Source of the DNA: Cryptomeria japonica
Taxonomy: Eukaryota; Streptophyta; Pinopsida; Cupressales; Cupressaceae
Direction of reading: 5' to 3'
Assembly: GCF_030272615.1 (NCBI RefSeq)
Contig: NC_081407.1
Coordinates: forward strand, 440,971,213-441,035,212
DNA: 64,000 nucleotides
The notes beneath the pieces were generated by a model. The model saw only the letters and a list, made by a program, of their open reading frames with translations, did no database searches and had not been told where the DNA came from. Each line of letters begins with the position of its first letter. The first letter of the stretch is position 1. Of this stretch, positions 23,878-34,028 are shown piece by piece. The translations under genes and the position numbers were made by a program.

Positions 23878-26800
23878 ATGGCACCTAAGAGAGAATTCTT
23901 AGGAAAGGTTAATTACCAAGAGAGGGCTATCTATGATGACTTCCTTGAATAGTTGACATTGTCAACTAATGTGGCCACAAAGGTAAAAGAACTTGTGCCA
24001 AGAGCTCCTCACCTAAAAATAGGAGAGGGATTATATGATAAGGGTAACTGGCTAAGAGACCCACAAATTGGGTTGTCTGGGTTGGGATTATTTAAAGTTG
24101 GATTTGGCATGAGAAACTCCTCAGCCCCATAGAATAGTATCTGGGAGTTAGATGTAGGAAAATTAGTGGTCCCTGGAGTATTCATGGATGTGGATCTCCT
24201 AACTCAGATTGCACACAACTATGACCCAATTACAAGAAGTGTCAAGGATATAAGTGGGAAAACCCTCATTGAAATAAATAATGAGGAGTTCAAAAATGCT
24301 TTTGGGCTTAGTGAATTTACTAATTTTCTAGAGCCTATTAATTTTAAATCACTAGCTCAGGTTTACAGTGTGCAGAGGAACCACCTTAGAAATGGGCCTC
24401 TTAAAGAATTCTTTGTGAAGATAGGTGGGTTAGCAGTTGTAGGACCTAACACTGAGGAGCCTTTTTCTTTAAATCTATTTACCCTTAGGGCCAAAGGATT
24501 ATATTGGTCACTCTGCCAAATTCTAAGAGAAGATGCTGAAGCAAATATGCCAACTCATTACATGCTAATGGTTGCTCAAATTTTGAATCCCTCTTTGGCA
24601 ATGACCTTTGATTATGCTTCCTTTATCACTGATGCTATCCATGAAGGATTGATAGGAATAAAGCATGGGAAAGTGGATAAGCCTTTTGGGTGGTACTCCC
24701 TCCTCATGCATTTGTTTTTATTCAAGGGTGGTGATTATTTTGCAAGTGGGATGGATATTGTGAAAGAGAAAAATGGAGAGAAGATGTCAGTGCAGTTATG
24801 GAGTACAGTGATGTCATGGGACAGAGAAGATGCAAGCTTCTTAAAGTTTGATAAGTGTTTTGCATCTAAGATTAGGACTCTTATCTATTCTAAGAATCCA
24901 AGAGTCCCTAATCTTCTTTTGGAATTCATTAGGCCAAAAGAGTTTGCTGAGAATGTTAAAATTGTCCACAATTGGGTTGATATTTACTTATACCCTGTCT
25001 CCACAATTTTCAGAGTATATGGTTTCAAAGGCACTCCATTTTTGTTACCCTATCAGGTCCCTCTTAAAGTGGGAATTGTAGAGATCCTCAAGCAGATTGG
25101 TAGTGTGCAAGAGGCAGAGTTAACAGGCAGAGGTAAATGAACCATTTTCCCTACAATTACCATAGCACACCAATTTGTGATAATTAAAGGAGGTTGGAAG
25201 TGTTTTGAATATTTTCTTCAACCGTATCATTTGTCAATTGCAGTATCCCGATGTGCTGACCCTAAAGACTTCTTCAATGGAATGTTCAGAAAGAGGGCAA
25301 TATGCAGAGGTAGGCCCCACCAATTCCAATTTCCTGAAGACCTCATTAGAAATGAGTTTGATTTAGATGAACAATAGTTGAGGAAGGAAAAGTGGGTGGC
25401 CTACAAAAAGGCTTTAGACTTTGTACACCAATTTGACACTAGCTATGACCCTTTGTCTAGCTTTCATCCTTTTGAGGAGAAGATAAAGTTCTTGATTCTT
25501 TGCTTTGAGGATGTGATGCAAACATTGAAAGAAAAGAGGGAGGTTGTAATTAAGAACAACCCTGAGAAAGAAAGACTGATTCTGAATAGGTCTGTATCTA
25601 CTAGAGTAATCCCTCTTGGTGATTACATGTTGCATAAGAAGTCCAACTATAGTGTGTTGATGCCTACAACAGGGGAGCCCTCTACCTCTAAAGGAAAGAG
25701 GAAGATACAGGATGTCATTGACATTCAAGATAGCCCAAAGAAACAAAGAGTGGCAAAAGAAGTACAATTTGATGAACCTTTGTACTCTCCATCTCAATCC
25801 CCTATTCATATAGGAGATGAACATGCAGTAACTGAGCAACTATTACAGTTAGGCAGCCTTGGAGAGATAGCACACATATGATGAAGTGGAAGAGGGAATG
25901 CCAGAAGAGCCCCTTACTGCTGAAATGAACATCACTACTAATGAGTTCAAAGGCCAGAAGTGGGATCCTGAGATCAAGCAAGACAGTGAAGATTTCTTGG
26001 CTAATAATAACTTTGTCACATCAGGAGCTTTCATGCAATTTGTGTGGAAGTAGAACATTGATAAATTTAATACTCAGTGTGAAAAGAGGAAAAGTGAGCA
26101 ACCCCATAGAGATCCAACTGTGGTAGAGGAAGAGATAAAGCAAGAAATGGCTGATGAGTTTAAGACCATCACTCCTGAGCAGGGAAGGGACATGGTAGCA
26201 CAGGCTGGAGTACTCATTTTCTCCAAATGGGATATAGCAGATGCCTTGGTTTTAGAGGCAGTAAGAAAAGAGACCAAGCCTATGGAGGGAGTCACTTTCA
26301 GCAAAGATAATGCTGCACTGGTCATGTGGTCTCTTAAAAGAGATGAGAATAAGAAGAATAAGGACACCCCAGGGTCAAGTTACCTTGGAGGAATGATAGT
26401 GAAAAGAGTGCAAAGCACTGGGGTAGTGGAAGCTGCTAGCACTATGCTAGAGACTACAAAGTTTAGTGTTGCAGTAGCAGAAAGGGAGGCTATGGAAAAG
26501 GCAAATCTCCAAGTTAAGTTGGAGATAGTTCTAAAAGCTTACAACAATACCAAGTAAGAGGTAAGAGGTAAAGATAGCATCATCACCAAGCTACAAAGCC
26601 AGTTGGCAGGACAATACCATCAAGGTGAGTCCTCAACATTGATGATCTCCTCTTCTCCTGAAAGACCTCCACCTACTAGCGCCATTATTGAGTTCCCACT
26701 ATCTCCAGCACCTTCTAGTTCTCAGTTGATCGAGATCACTCCCTATGAGTTGGAGAATTTAAAATAGGCTCAAGCCTTATATGCAAAGAAATATGAAGAG

Positions 26801-27456
26801 AGGGTAAAGGCTACAATTTTAAGTTTTGCTGACACTATAGAGTCTTCACTAATGTACAATAACATGAGTAAAATCTTGGAAATGTGGAATGAGCTAAATT
26901 GGGACAAGGTTGTGTTAATGCCTATTTTTTATAAATGGAGACCCAAAGAGAAGGATATAGAACTGATTTGTGTATCCTATGATGAGGTAGGGGCTGACCC
27001 TATCATTAAATCTACAAATGATATGACTAAGGATTTAGTAAAGTTGGCAGAAGGAGTAGATAATGCAGATAGAAAGATCAACTTGTATAAGAAAGCGTAC
27101 ACTGATCAGGTTTTTGAATTGCTCCTAGGAGGTTTTGTCAGCCCAAACCAATTAAAGGACAAATAAATATGGCTTAAGGAATTAGAAGCCAAATTGTCAT
27201 TAAGGATAAAAGGAATTGTCAAATCAGAGGATGCCTCCATATTTGTTAAAAAAATTGAAGAGATTGAGAAAATCAAATCTCATTATGGTTTCCTGAATTC
27301 AGAGGTTAATAAAATGAGAAATTCTTGGAAAAGATTAGCCAAGATAAAAGAAAAAGTAATTAACTTCTCATGGCCTACTGATGAGGTGTATCAGGAATTG
27401 ACAAATAAATATGCAGTGCTTGATGTGGAGCAATTAGAAGATGTTGCAAAAGAACA
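23878..27456 (+). pseudogene. ORF1 of element A, 3' LTR copy (broken, split by B)
   Basis: It begins MAPKREF, like the other copies. The best preserved piece is 24166-25140 (GVFMDVDLLTQ to LTGRGK), followed by 25177-25881 and 26120-27166. Stops include TAG near 23950, 24130, 25375, 26053 and 26764 and TGA at 25138. A 2-nt loss near 25870 shifts the frame. The C-terminal codons lie beyond element B at 47403-47442. The segment missing from the 5' LTR copy is present here. As part of the LTR it duplicates the gene at 10793-13321. Function unknown. Confidence 0.85.
27452..27456. other. Left target-site duplication of element B (GAACA)
   Basis: GAACA precedes the TG of the 5' LTR and is repeated at 47398-47402 after the terminal CA. 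The uninterrupted A copy near 13276-13285 has the sequence once (CAGAACAACAAG), which proves the duplication. Confidence 0.95.
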
Positions 27457-27799
27457 TGTTATCACTGTTTTTAAAATTGGGTTCTTTTCCCATAATTGGC
27501 TATGGTTCTTTGAAAATATTCGTAGGGTGTGGCCCCAGGTGTCTCAGCTTTGTTCTAAACCTAGAGGGTTTAGGGTTTTTCTAAGTTTTAGGCTTTATCT
27601 TTTGTATTAAGTCCCCTGGTTTCTATTCCGACGTTACTTTATTTCACTTAAGTCATGGGTCGCGGGGTCGTAAGAAATGTTCCCCCTTGCTATTTACCTA
27701 GGCGGTCATGTTGATTATTTAAAAAAAAATTTCGCCTTTTATTATTTCCTTCTAAAGTGCCAGGCCCAGTAAACACTGATCAACTTGGAGAAAGATCCG

Positions 27800-28735
27800 A
27801 CGGTTGGCGCTATTTCGCAAGGGATAAGTGTTCACCCTTTAAGGCTGCGAAATAGCGAGGATGAATATCAGCCGTCCATGTGTCATGTGGAGGAAGTAAA
27901 GGTTGCGGCCGTCAAAGAAGGTAGGGCCCCCCTTACGTGGTCTTCTCTAGCGTATTAGAGGGCAGCACGTGGCACAGGTTGCCATAGTCAGCATTTTAAG
28001 ATTAAGGATCAAAGTGGGCCCCAAAGATGAGTCAGCTCACAGGTGGAGGTGACCTGGCAGGGATAGCTCTTACAATTCATTGAGACCCTATGGCTCCTTC
28101 CAGCGAATGAAAAGTCAACAGGTCAGCTTCGAAGATGACAGGGCGCCAGGTGTCCATGGCGTGTCCGTGGGCCCACCACCTCTGAAAGCTTCTAACAGGG
28201 TTTAAATGCCGAGCAAGTCGAGATAAGATCTAACGGCTCGCGCTATTTTGCAAGGGTAAGATGCTCACCTTTTAAGGCTGCAAAATAGCGAAAGTTAACC
28301 TGGACCGTCCACGTGTCTTGATAACACGCAGTCTAAAAGGAAGCTGTGGGTCCCTATAGTGTATGCTTGACAAATGAAAAGTTGACAGGTCAGCTTCGAA
28401 GATAACGAGGAGCCAGGTGTCCATGGCGTGTCCGTGGGCCCACCATTTCTGAGATAGACCTGTCGAGAGTGAAGTGGGGCCCCCATGGTTCTTCTTCCGG
28501 CAACTGACAGAGCGACAAATCAGCACAGTGGATGACTAGATGCCAGATAACACTGATGACTCAGCGGGCCCACCATTCCTGAGGACCTGTTCGAAGGATT
28601 AAAAGGTGATTAACTTGAAAGATAATCCAACGGCCCGCGCTATTTCGTGAGGGTTAACTGCTCACCCTTTAAGGCTGCAAAATAGCAAGAATGAATATCG
28701 GCCGTCCACGTGTCATGATGATGACATGGAAAAAA
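27800..28735. promoter_or_regulatory. Three hairpin modules with ACGTG boxes in the B LTR
   Basis: Module 1: CGCTATTTCGCA (27808-27819) pairs perfectly with TGCGAAATAGCG (27846-27857) across a 26-nt loop. Module 2: CGCTATTTTGCA (28241-28252) pairs perfectly with TGCAAAATAGCG (28279-28290). Module 3: 28638-28649 with 28676-28687, with mismatches. Each is followed within about 30 bp by a CCGTCCA[C/T]GTGTC word; the ACGTGTC form (modules 2 and 3) is a plant ABRE/G-box-like core. Between modules lies a directly repeated block with CAGGTGTCCATGGCGTGTCC (28151 and 28416). The array ends just upstream of the TATA box. Role as a promoter array is inference. Confidence 0.65.
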
Positions 28736-28759
28736 GAGAAAGACACGGGCCTGCCACAG

Positions 28760-28766
28760 TATAAAG
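28760..28766 (+). promoter_or_regulatory. Candidate TATA box of the B 5' LTR
   Basis: TATAAAG in the context CACAGTATAAAGGGCG, 1,303 bp into the LTR and about 500 bp before the ORF1 ATG. It is identical at the same offset in the 3' LTR (42325-42331). If used, ORF1 lies in the R/U5 part of the transcript. Confidence 0.55.
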
Positions 28767-29263
28767 GGCGACATTCAACCAGTATCAAAATAGAATGTGA
28801 GGGGATTTTCTAAGCCAATGGTCGGATGCCGCGTGGTATTATGTAGCCAATAAAAAGACAGGACTTAGACTAAGGACAAAGCCGTCAAAATGAAATTCAC
28901 AGAGAGACACTTGCAGAAAGACTGCGACCCGTTGGAGCTAAAATATGAATTCTCGTATGAATCCGATTTTGAAGGGACGGCCGAAGCATGCGGAATCAAT
29001 GTTACAGTTAAGGCCTAGAGTACAAGCATTTGATTTCCTAACAACCAAGTAAGGATACCTCTTAAAAGGATTTTTGCAGAGGAGGCAAACGCAGAGTTAT
29101 CTTTTACAAATACAGAGAAGGCAAACTGGTTGCAAAGCGAATTTCTTCAAGCAAGCATCAGGTTTTTTCTTATTTTGCAGCCATTGTTGAGTTGTAATAA
29201 GTAAAATTGTTCTCGTATAACAGAAGTGTTTTCAGAAGTGATATTCATCTGGTTGTATTGCAA

Positions 29264-32200
29264 ATGGCTCCTAAAAGGGAATTTTCTGGTAAAGTTGATT
29301 ATCTGGAAAGAAGTGTATGTGATGACTTTTTAGAGCAGTTGACGCTGTCAACTAACCAGGCGTCTAAGGCGAAAGAGTTAGTACCCAGGGCTCCCCGACT
29401 AAAAATTGGAGAAGGATTATATGACAAGGGTAATTGGTTGAGAGACCCACAGGTGGGATTGTCTGGGTTGGGGTTATTTAAAGTCGGTTTTGGAATGAGG
29501 AATTCTCCTGCTCCTCAAAATAGCATTTGGGAATTAGATGTTGGGAGATTGGTAGTCCCAGGGGTGTTCATGGATACAGATTTGTTAACCCAAATGGCAT
29601 TGAATTATGATTCAGTTACCAGGTGTATCCGGGATGTGAATGGGAAAACCCTCGTGGAGATAAATGCAGAAGAGTTGAGAATAGCGTTCGGGCTTAGTGA
29701 GGCTACCAACTTCTTGGAACCTATAAACTTCACACAAATGGCTCAGGTATACAGGGCACAGAGGACTCATCTCAGGAATGGGCCTCTCAAAGAACTTTTT
29801 CTGAAAGTGGGAGGGTTAGCAGTTGTAGGGCCCAATACACAAGAGCCTTTTTCACTAAGTATGTTTATCTCAAGGACAAAAGGGATGTACTGGGCACTTT
29901 GCCAAGTTCTAGGAGAGGATGCTGAATCTAATATGCCAAATCATTATCTGTTAATGATTGTTCAAATTCTGAATCCTTCTCTTGCTATTACATTTGATTA
30001 TGCTTCCTATATTGCTGATGCTATCCATGGAGGATTGATAGGGATAAAGAATGGAAAGGTGGATAGGCCATTTGGGTGGTATTCACTATTGATGCACCTC
30101 TTCCTCTTCAAAGGTGGAGATTATTTTGCCAGTGGAATGGACCTGGTAAAAGAAAAGGAGGGAGAAAAGATGTCGGTGCAATTATGAAGTACTGTATTGT
30201 CATGGGATAGAGAGGATGCAAGTTTTCTAAAGTTTGATAAATATTTTGCATCCAAGATAAGGACTCTCCTTTGCTCTGACAATCCAAGAATCCCCAAGGT
30301 TCTTCTGGAATTCTTAAGACCAAAAGAATTCGTAGAGAGTATCAAGATAGTTCATAATTGGGGTGATATGTACTTGTATCCAGTCTCCACAGTTTTTTGG
30401 GTTTTTGGTTTTAGAGGCACCCCATTTTTGTTACCATACCAGGTCCCCCTCAAAGTGGGTATAGCTGAGATTCTCAGACAAATTGGTGACTTGCAAGAGG
30501 CAGAGTTAACTGGCAGAGGTAAAGGGACTATTTTCCCTACAGCTACAGTAGCCCACCAATTTGTAATCACCAAGGGAGGCTGGAAATGTTTTGAGGATTT
30601 CCTCAAACCCTACCATTTGTCCACTGCAGTGTCTAGATGTGCTGATCCGGAGGACTTCTACAATGGTGTATTCCGGAAGAAAGTAGCATGCAAAGGTAGG
30701 CCCCATCAATTCCACTTTCCTGAAGACCTCATCAGGAATGAATTTGATTTGGATGAACAGGAGTTGAGGAAGGAAAAATGGGTGGCTTACAGGAAGGCCC
30801 TGGATTTTGTGCATCAATTTGATGCTAGCTATGACCCATTGTCTAGCTTCTTCCCATTGGAAGAAAAGATAAAATTTTTGATTATTTGTTTTGAGGATGT
30901 GATGCAGACAATAAAGGAGAAAAGGGAAGTTGTAATTAAAAACAACCCTGAGAAAGCAAGAATGATTTTGGGGAAATCAACTCCTATTAAAGCCATCCCT
31001 CCTGGTGATTACACCCTGCATAAGAAAGCAGGTTACAGTGTGTTGGTGTCTGCAAGAGGGGAACCCTCTTCATCCAAAGGGAAGAGGAAAACACATGAAG
31101 TCATTCACATACAAGACAGCCCAAAGAAGCAGAGGGTGGGGAAGGAGGTGCAATCAGATACACCCTTATATTCCCCATCCCAATCCCCTCTCCACATTGG
31201 AGATGAACAAGCAGCAACTGAATACCTCTCTCAGTTGGGCAGCTTGGGGGAGATTGCGTATACATATGATGAAGTGGAAGAAGGGATGCCAGAAGAGCCC
31301 AATGAAGCACAAATGGACATCACTTCAACTGAACTCAAAGGCCAGGAGTGGGATCCTGAGATAAAGAAGGCCACTAGTACCTTTCTAGCGGATGATAGTT
31401 TTGTCACATCTGAAGCATTTGTGCAGTTTATCTGGAAACAACATATAGATAAGTATAATGCTAGATGTGAAACAAGAAAGGTAGAACAACCTGATAAAGA
31501 TCTAGCCTTAGTGGAGGAAGAAATAAAACAGGAGATGATGGAAGAATTCAAAACCATCACTCCTGAACAGGGAAGAGATTTAGTAGCACAAGCTGGAGTG
31601 CTCATTCTACCAGAATGGAATATTGCTGATGCTCTGGTGCTGGATGCAGTGAGAAAAGAAACCAAACCCATGGAAGGGGTTACATTCAGTAAAGACAATG
31701 CTGCTCTAGTCATGTGGTCCCTTAAGAGAAATGAGGACAAGAAGGGTAAAGACACCACAGGGACAAGTCACATTGGTGGATTAGTGGTTAAGAGAGTAGA
31801 GAGTACAGGGGTAGTAGAGGCCGCTAGCACAGTGTTGGAGACTGCCAAATTTAGTGTTGCAGTAGCTAAGAAGGATGCTAATAAAAAGGAAGCCCTCCAG
31901 CTCAAATTGGAAACAGTCTTGAAGGCTTATGACAGTGCCAAGGAGGAAATAAGAGGCAAGGAGAGTATTATTGCCAGATTGCAGAGCCAATTAGCAGGAC
32001 AACGTCAACAGGGTGAGTCTTCAACATTAATGATCACCTCTTCCCCTGCAAGACCTCCACCTACTAGCCCCATTATTGAGCTCCCACCATCTCCTGCACC
32101 TTCCAGCTCTCAGATGATAGAGATTACTCCCCAAGAATTGGAGAGTCTTAAGCAAACTCAGGCCTATTATGCAGGGAAGTATGAAGAAAAGATTAAGGCC

Positions 32201-32908
32201 ACAGTCTCCAGTTTTGCAGACACTATAAATGCTTCACTCCTTCACAATAGTGTAGGAAAAGTCATGGAGATATGGACTGAGTTGAGAAGAGATAAGGCCA
32301 TATTGACACCCATTTTTGACAGATGGAGGCCTAGGGAGCAGGATTTGGAGTTCATGTGTGTTTCCTGTGATGAAGCAAGAGCTAACCCTATTATCAAATC
32401 CACTTCTAATATCACTAAGAGTTTATTGCAATTGGCAACAGAGGTGGATAATGTGGAAAGAAGGGTTAAATTGCTTAAAAAGGAATACACTGATCAGGTT
32501 TGTGAGTTACTCCCAGGAATTTTTGCCAATCCAGATCAGCTGAAAGATAAGCAGATATGGCTCAGTGAGATAAATGCCAAATTGTCAGCAAGGGTCAAGG
32601 GAATTATTGATCTGGATGATACCTCATTTTTTGTTATAACCATACAGGAAATAGAGAGAATTAAATCACACTACAGTTTTCTTAACTCAGAAGTCAACAA
32701 ACTGAGGAATTCTTGGAAAGGGTTGACTAAGGTTAAAAGTGATGTGATTAATTTTGTATGGCCGACCGAGGAGACGTATAGTGTGTGGGGAGTTAAATAT
32801 TCCACTCGAGATCCGGAGCAGTTAGAGAGCGTCCCTGAAGAGCCAGAAGAGGTTGCAACTGAACAACCCGTCCAACAGACTGCTGAAGAAGCTGAAAAGA
32901 GCGCATAA
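29264..32908 (+). pseudogene. ORF1 of element B, 5' LTR copy (one nonsense codon)
   Basis: 1,214 codons with a single break, TGA at 30185 (codon 308; TGG in the 3' copy). The start is the ATG of MAPKRE, conserved in all four copies. Residues 1-560 look globular, with conserved blocks WELDVGRLVVPGVFMD, ILNPSLAITFDYASYIAD and RPFGWYSLLMHLFLFKGGDY. Residues about 600-625 carry a bipartite basic stretch (KGKRK ... PKKQR) that could be a nuclear localisation signal. An acidic region follows, then a probable coiled coil (about 850-925), a Pro/Ser-rich linker (about 926-950) and a second helical region to the acidic C-terminus. No protease, polymerase, nuclease or zinc-knuckle motif is seen. A distant link to the unknown ORF1 proteins of Ogre/Tat elements is possible. 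It lies entirely inside the LTR. Confidence 0.88.
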
Positions 32909-33836
32909 CTGAAATTGTAACTTCTTCAATTTTTGAAGTAATTGTAAAAAACTTTCTTCAAGAAGTCCGAAGCTTTGTGCATCCATATTGTTATAAATGG
33001 ATACCAGGACTAGAGAGAAAGGGATCACAAAATTTTTGTAAGAAAACGCTGCAGAAATGTTATCTGAGCTTTTCCAAGGTTTAATGGAGAATCAGACTTT
33101 TGTAAAACCTTTTCAAATGAATATCAATATACAGATCGTCAGTTTTGAGTAAAGCTCTGTGTCGTCTTCAAATTTGTCCTTAATTGTATTTATTCTTTCA
33201 TTCAGAATAGTCTAGGATTTTTTCTGTTTGAATGGAATTGTAAGGCAATCTCAGTATGGGTGTTTCTAGCTTTTCCCTTTAGGAGGGAAATTAAACATGC
33301 ATGACCACTCTACCAGTAAATACTTTAGGATAAACTTTGAATTTTGAGGACCATAGCATATTTTGAAGTGATTAAATTCTTGTTGATGCTAGGCATTTAC
33401 AGGGATAAATGGAGACCAAGTTGATGGGAAGTATAGAGATATTTTATTTCAGGAGTTTTATTTGAGTTTGAGTGACTCTGTAGCCTTGGATAAAGCACTG
33501 GTACTAATCGAAGCTGTTTATTGCATGCTTTGTTGATCAAATATGCTGAAGTTGAGTATCGTTTCATTCTTTGTTTTCAGTTGTTTTTCAAGGTGAATAA
33601 ACTCACTGGTTTTCTGGACTGGTTTGCTGTGGGTTTGTTGCTTAAGAATGTGAAGTTAATTCACAAAGGGTATACCCGCCTGGGCTTTAAGGAAGAGCCC
33701 GAAGTGTAGAAGGTCTAACCAAACCTTGTCATATGTTGTCTCTAAAATCTATTTATCCTTGACGTCTTCTCGGCACCCATTTTAGATTATATTATTAAGG
33801 CATTGAAGGGGAATCAGATTTTGAGAACAACAAAAG

Positions 33837-33854
33837 TGGCGACTCTGCTGGGGA
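33837..33854 (+). other. Primer binding site of element B
   Basis: TGGCGACTCTGCTGGGGA begins 4 nt after the 5' LTR. Its complement ends in CCA as a tRNA acceptor end should. It is close to the tRNA-Arg-type site known for Ogre elements; the tRNA assignment is from memory. Confidence 0.85.
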
Positions 33855-33961
33855 GAGATATCACAAAAGATATAGACACAGAATCTGTGCCAAGCTTGTG
33901 GAAGGTATTGTTGTGTTGTGAGTAAGAATGCTTGCGTTTATATTTCCCATAGTTTTGTGGG

Positions 33962-33972
33962 TGGCGACTCTG
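33962..33972 (+). other. Second primer-site-like motif in the leader of element B
   Basis: TGGCGACTCTG repeats the first 11 nt of the primer site 125 bp downstream. The surrounding TTTCCCATAG ... GAACCAGTCCTT sequence is well conserved with element A although the rest of the leader has drifted. Confidence 0.6.
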
Positions 33973-34028
33973 TTATTTTTGAACCAGTCCTTGTGAGATA
34001 TAAACTTTCTAAAATAAAGACAAACAAG

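Larger units (their letters stand above)
21557..27456 (+). repeat. 3' LTR of element A, part 1 (up to the insertion of B)
   Basis: It starts TGTTATCAA and aligns with 8475 onward, including the hairpin-module region (about 21930-23500) and ORF1. It is interrupted at 27456 by element B and resumes at 47403. This copy keeps the 1,074-bp segment that the 5' LTR has lost. Confidence 0.9.
27457..33832 (+). repeat. 5' LTR of element B
   Basis: 6,376 bp from TGTTATCAC to GAGAACAACA. It contains, in order, hairpin modules (27800-28735), a TATA box (28760), a leader, ORF1 (29264-32908) and about 920 bp of non-coding sequence (32909-33832). A 62-codon frame at 33521-33709 exists in both LTRs but shows no sign of being a gene. 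Confidence 0.95.

Noticed and set aside
27800..28735. Regularly spaced repeats that could suggest a CRISPR-like array
   Set aside because: Repeats are few, diverged, include the stem partner and lie in a plant LTR upstream of a TATA box; no cas-like gene.
29207..29263. 19-codon extension upstream of MAPKRE in B
   Set aside because: It begins with TTG, has no ATG and has no counterpart in element A.
31231..31758. Minus-strand 175-codon frame, present again at 44796-45323
   Set aside because: It mirrors ORF1 on the other strand and recurs only because the LTR is duplicated. No motif or start context supports it.
33521..33709. 62-codon plus-strand frame in the LTR end, repeated at 47086-47274
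   Set aside because: Identical in both LTRs by copying; the element A equivalent has no matching frame, so conservation is not shown.
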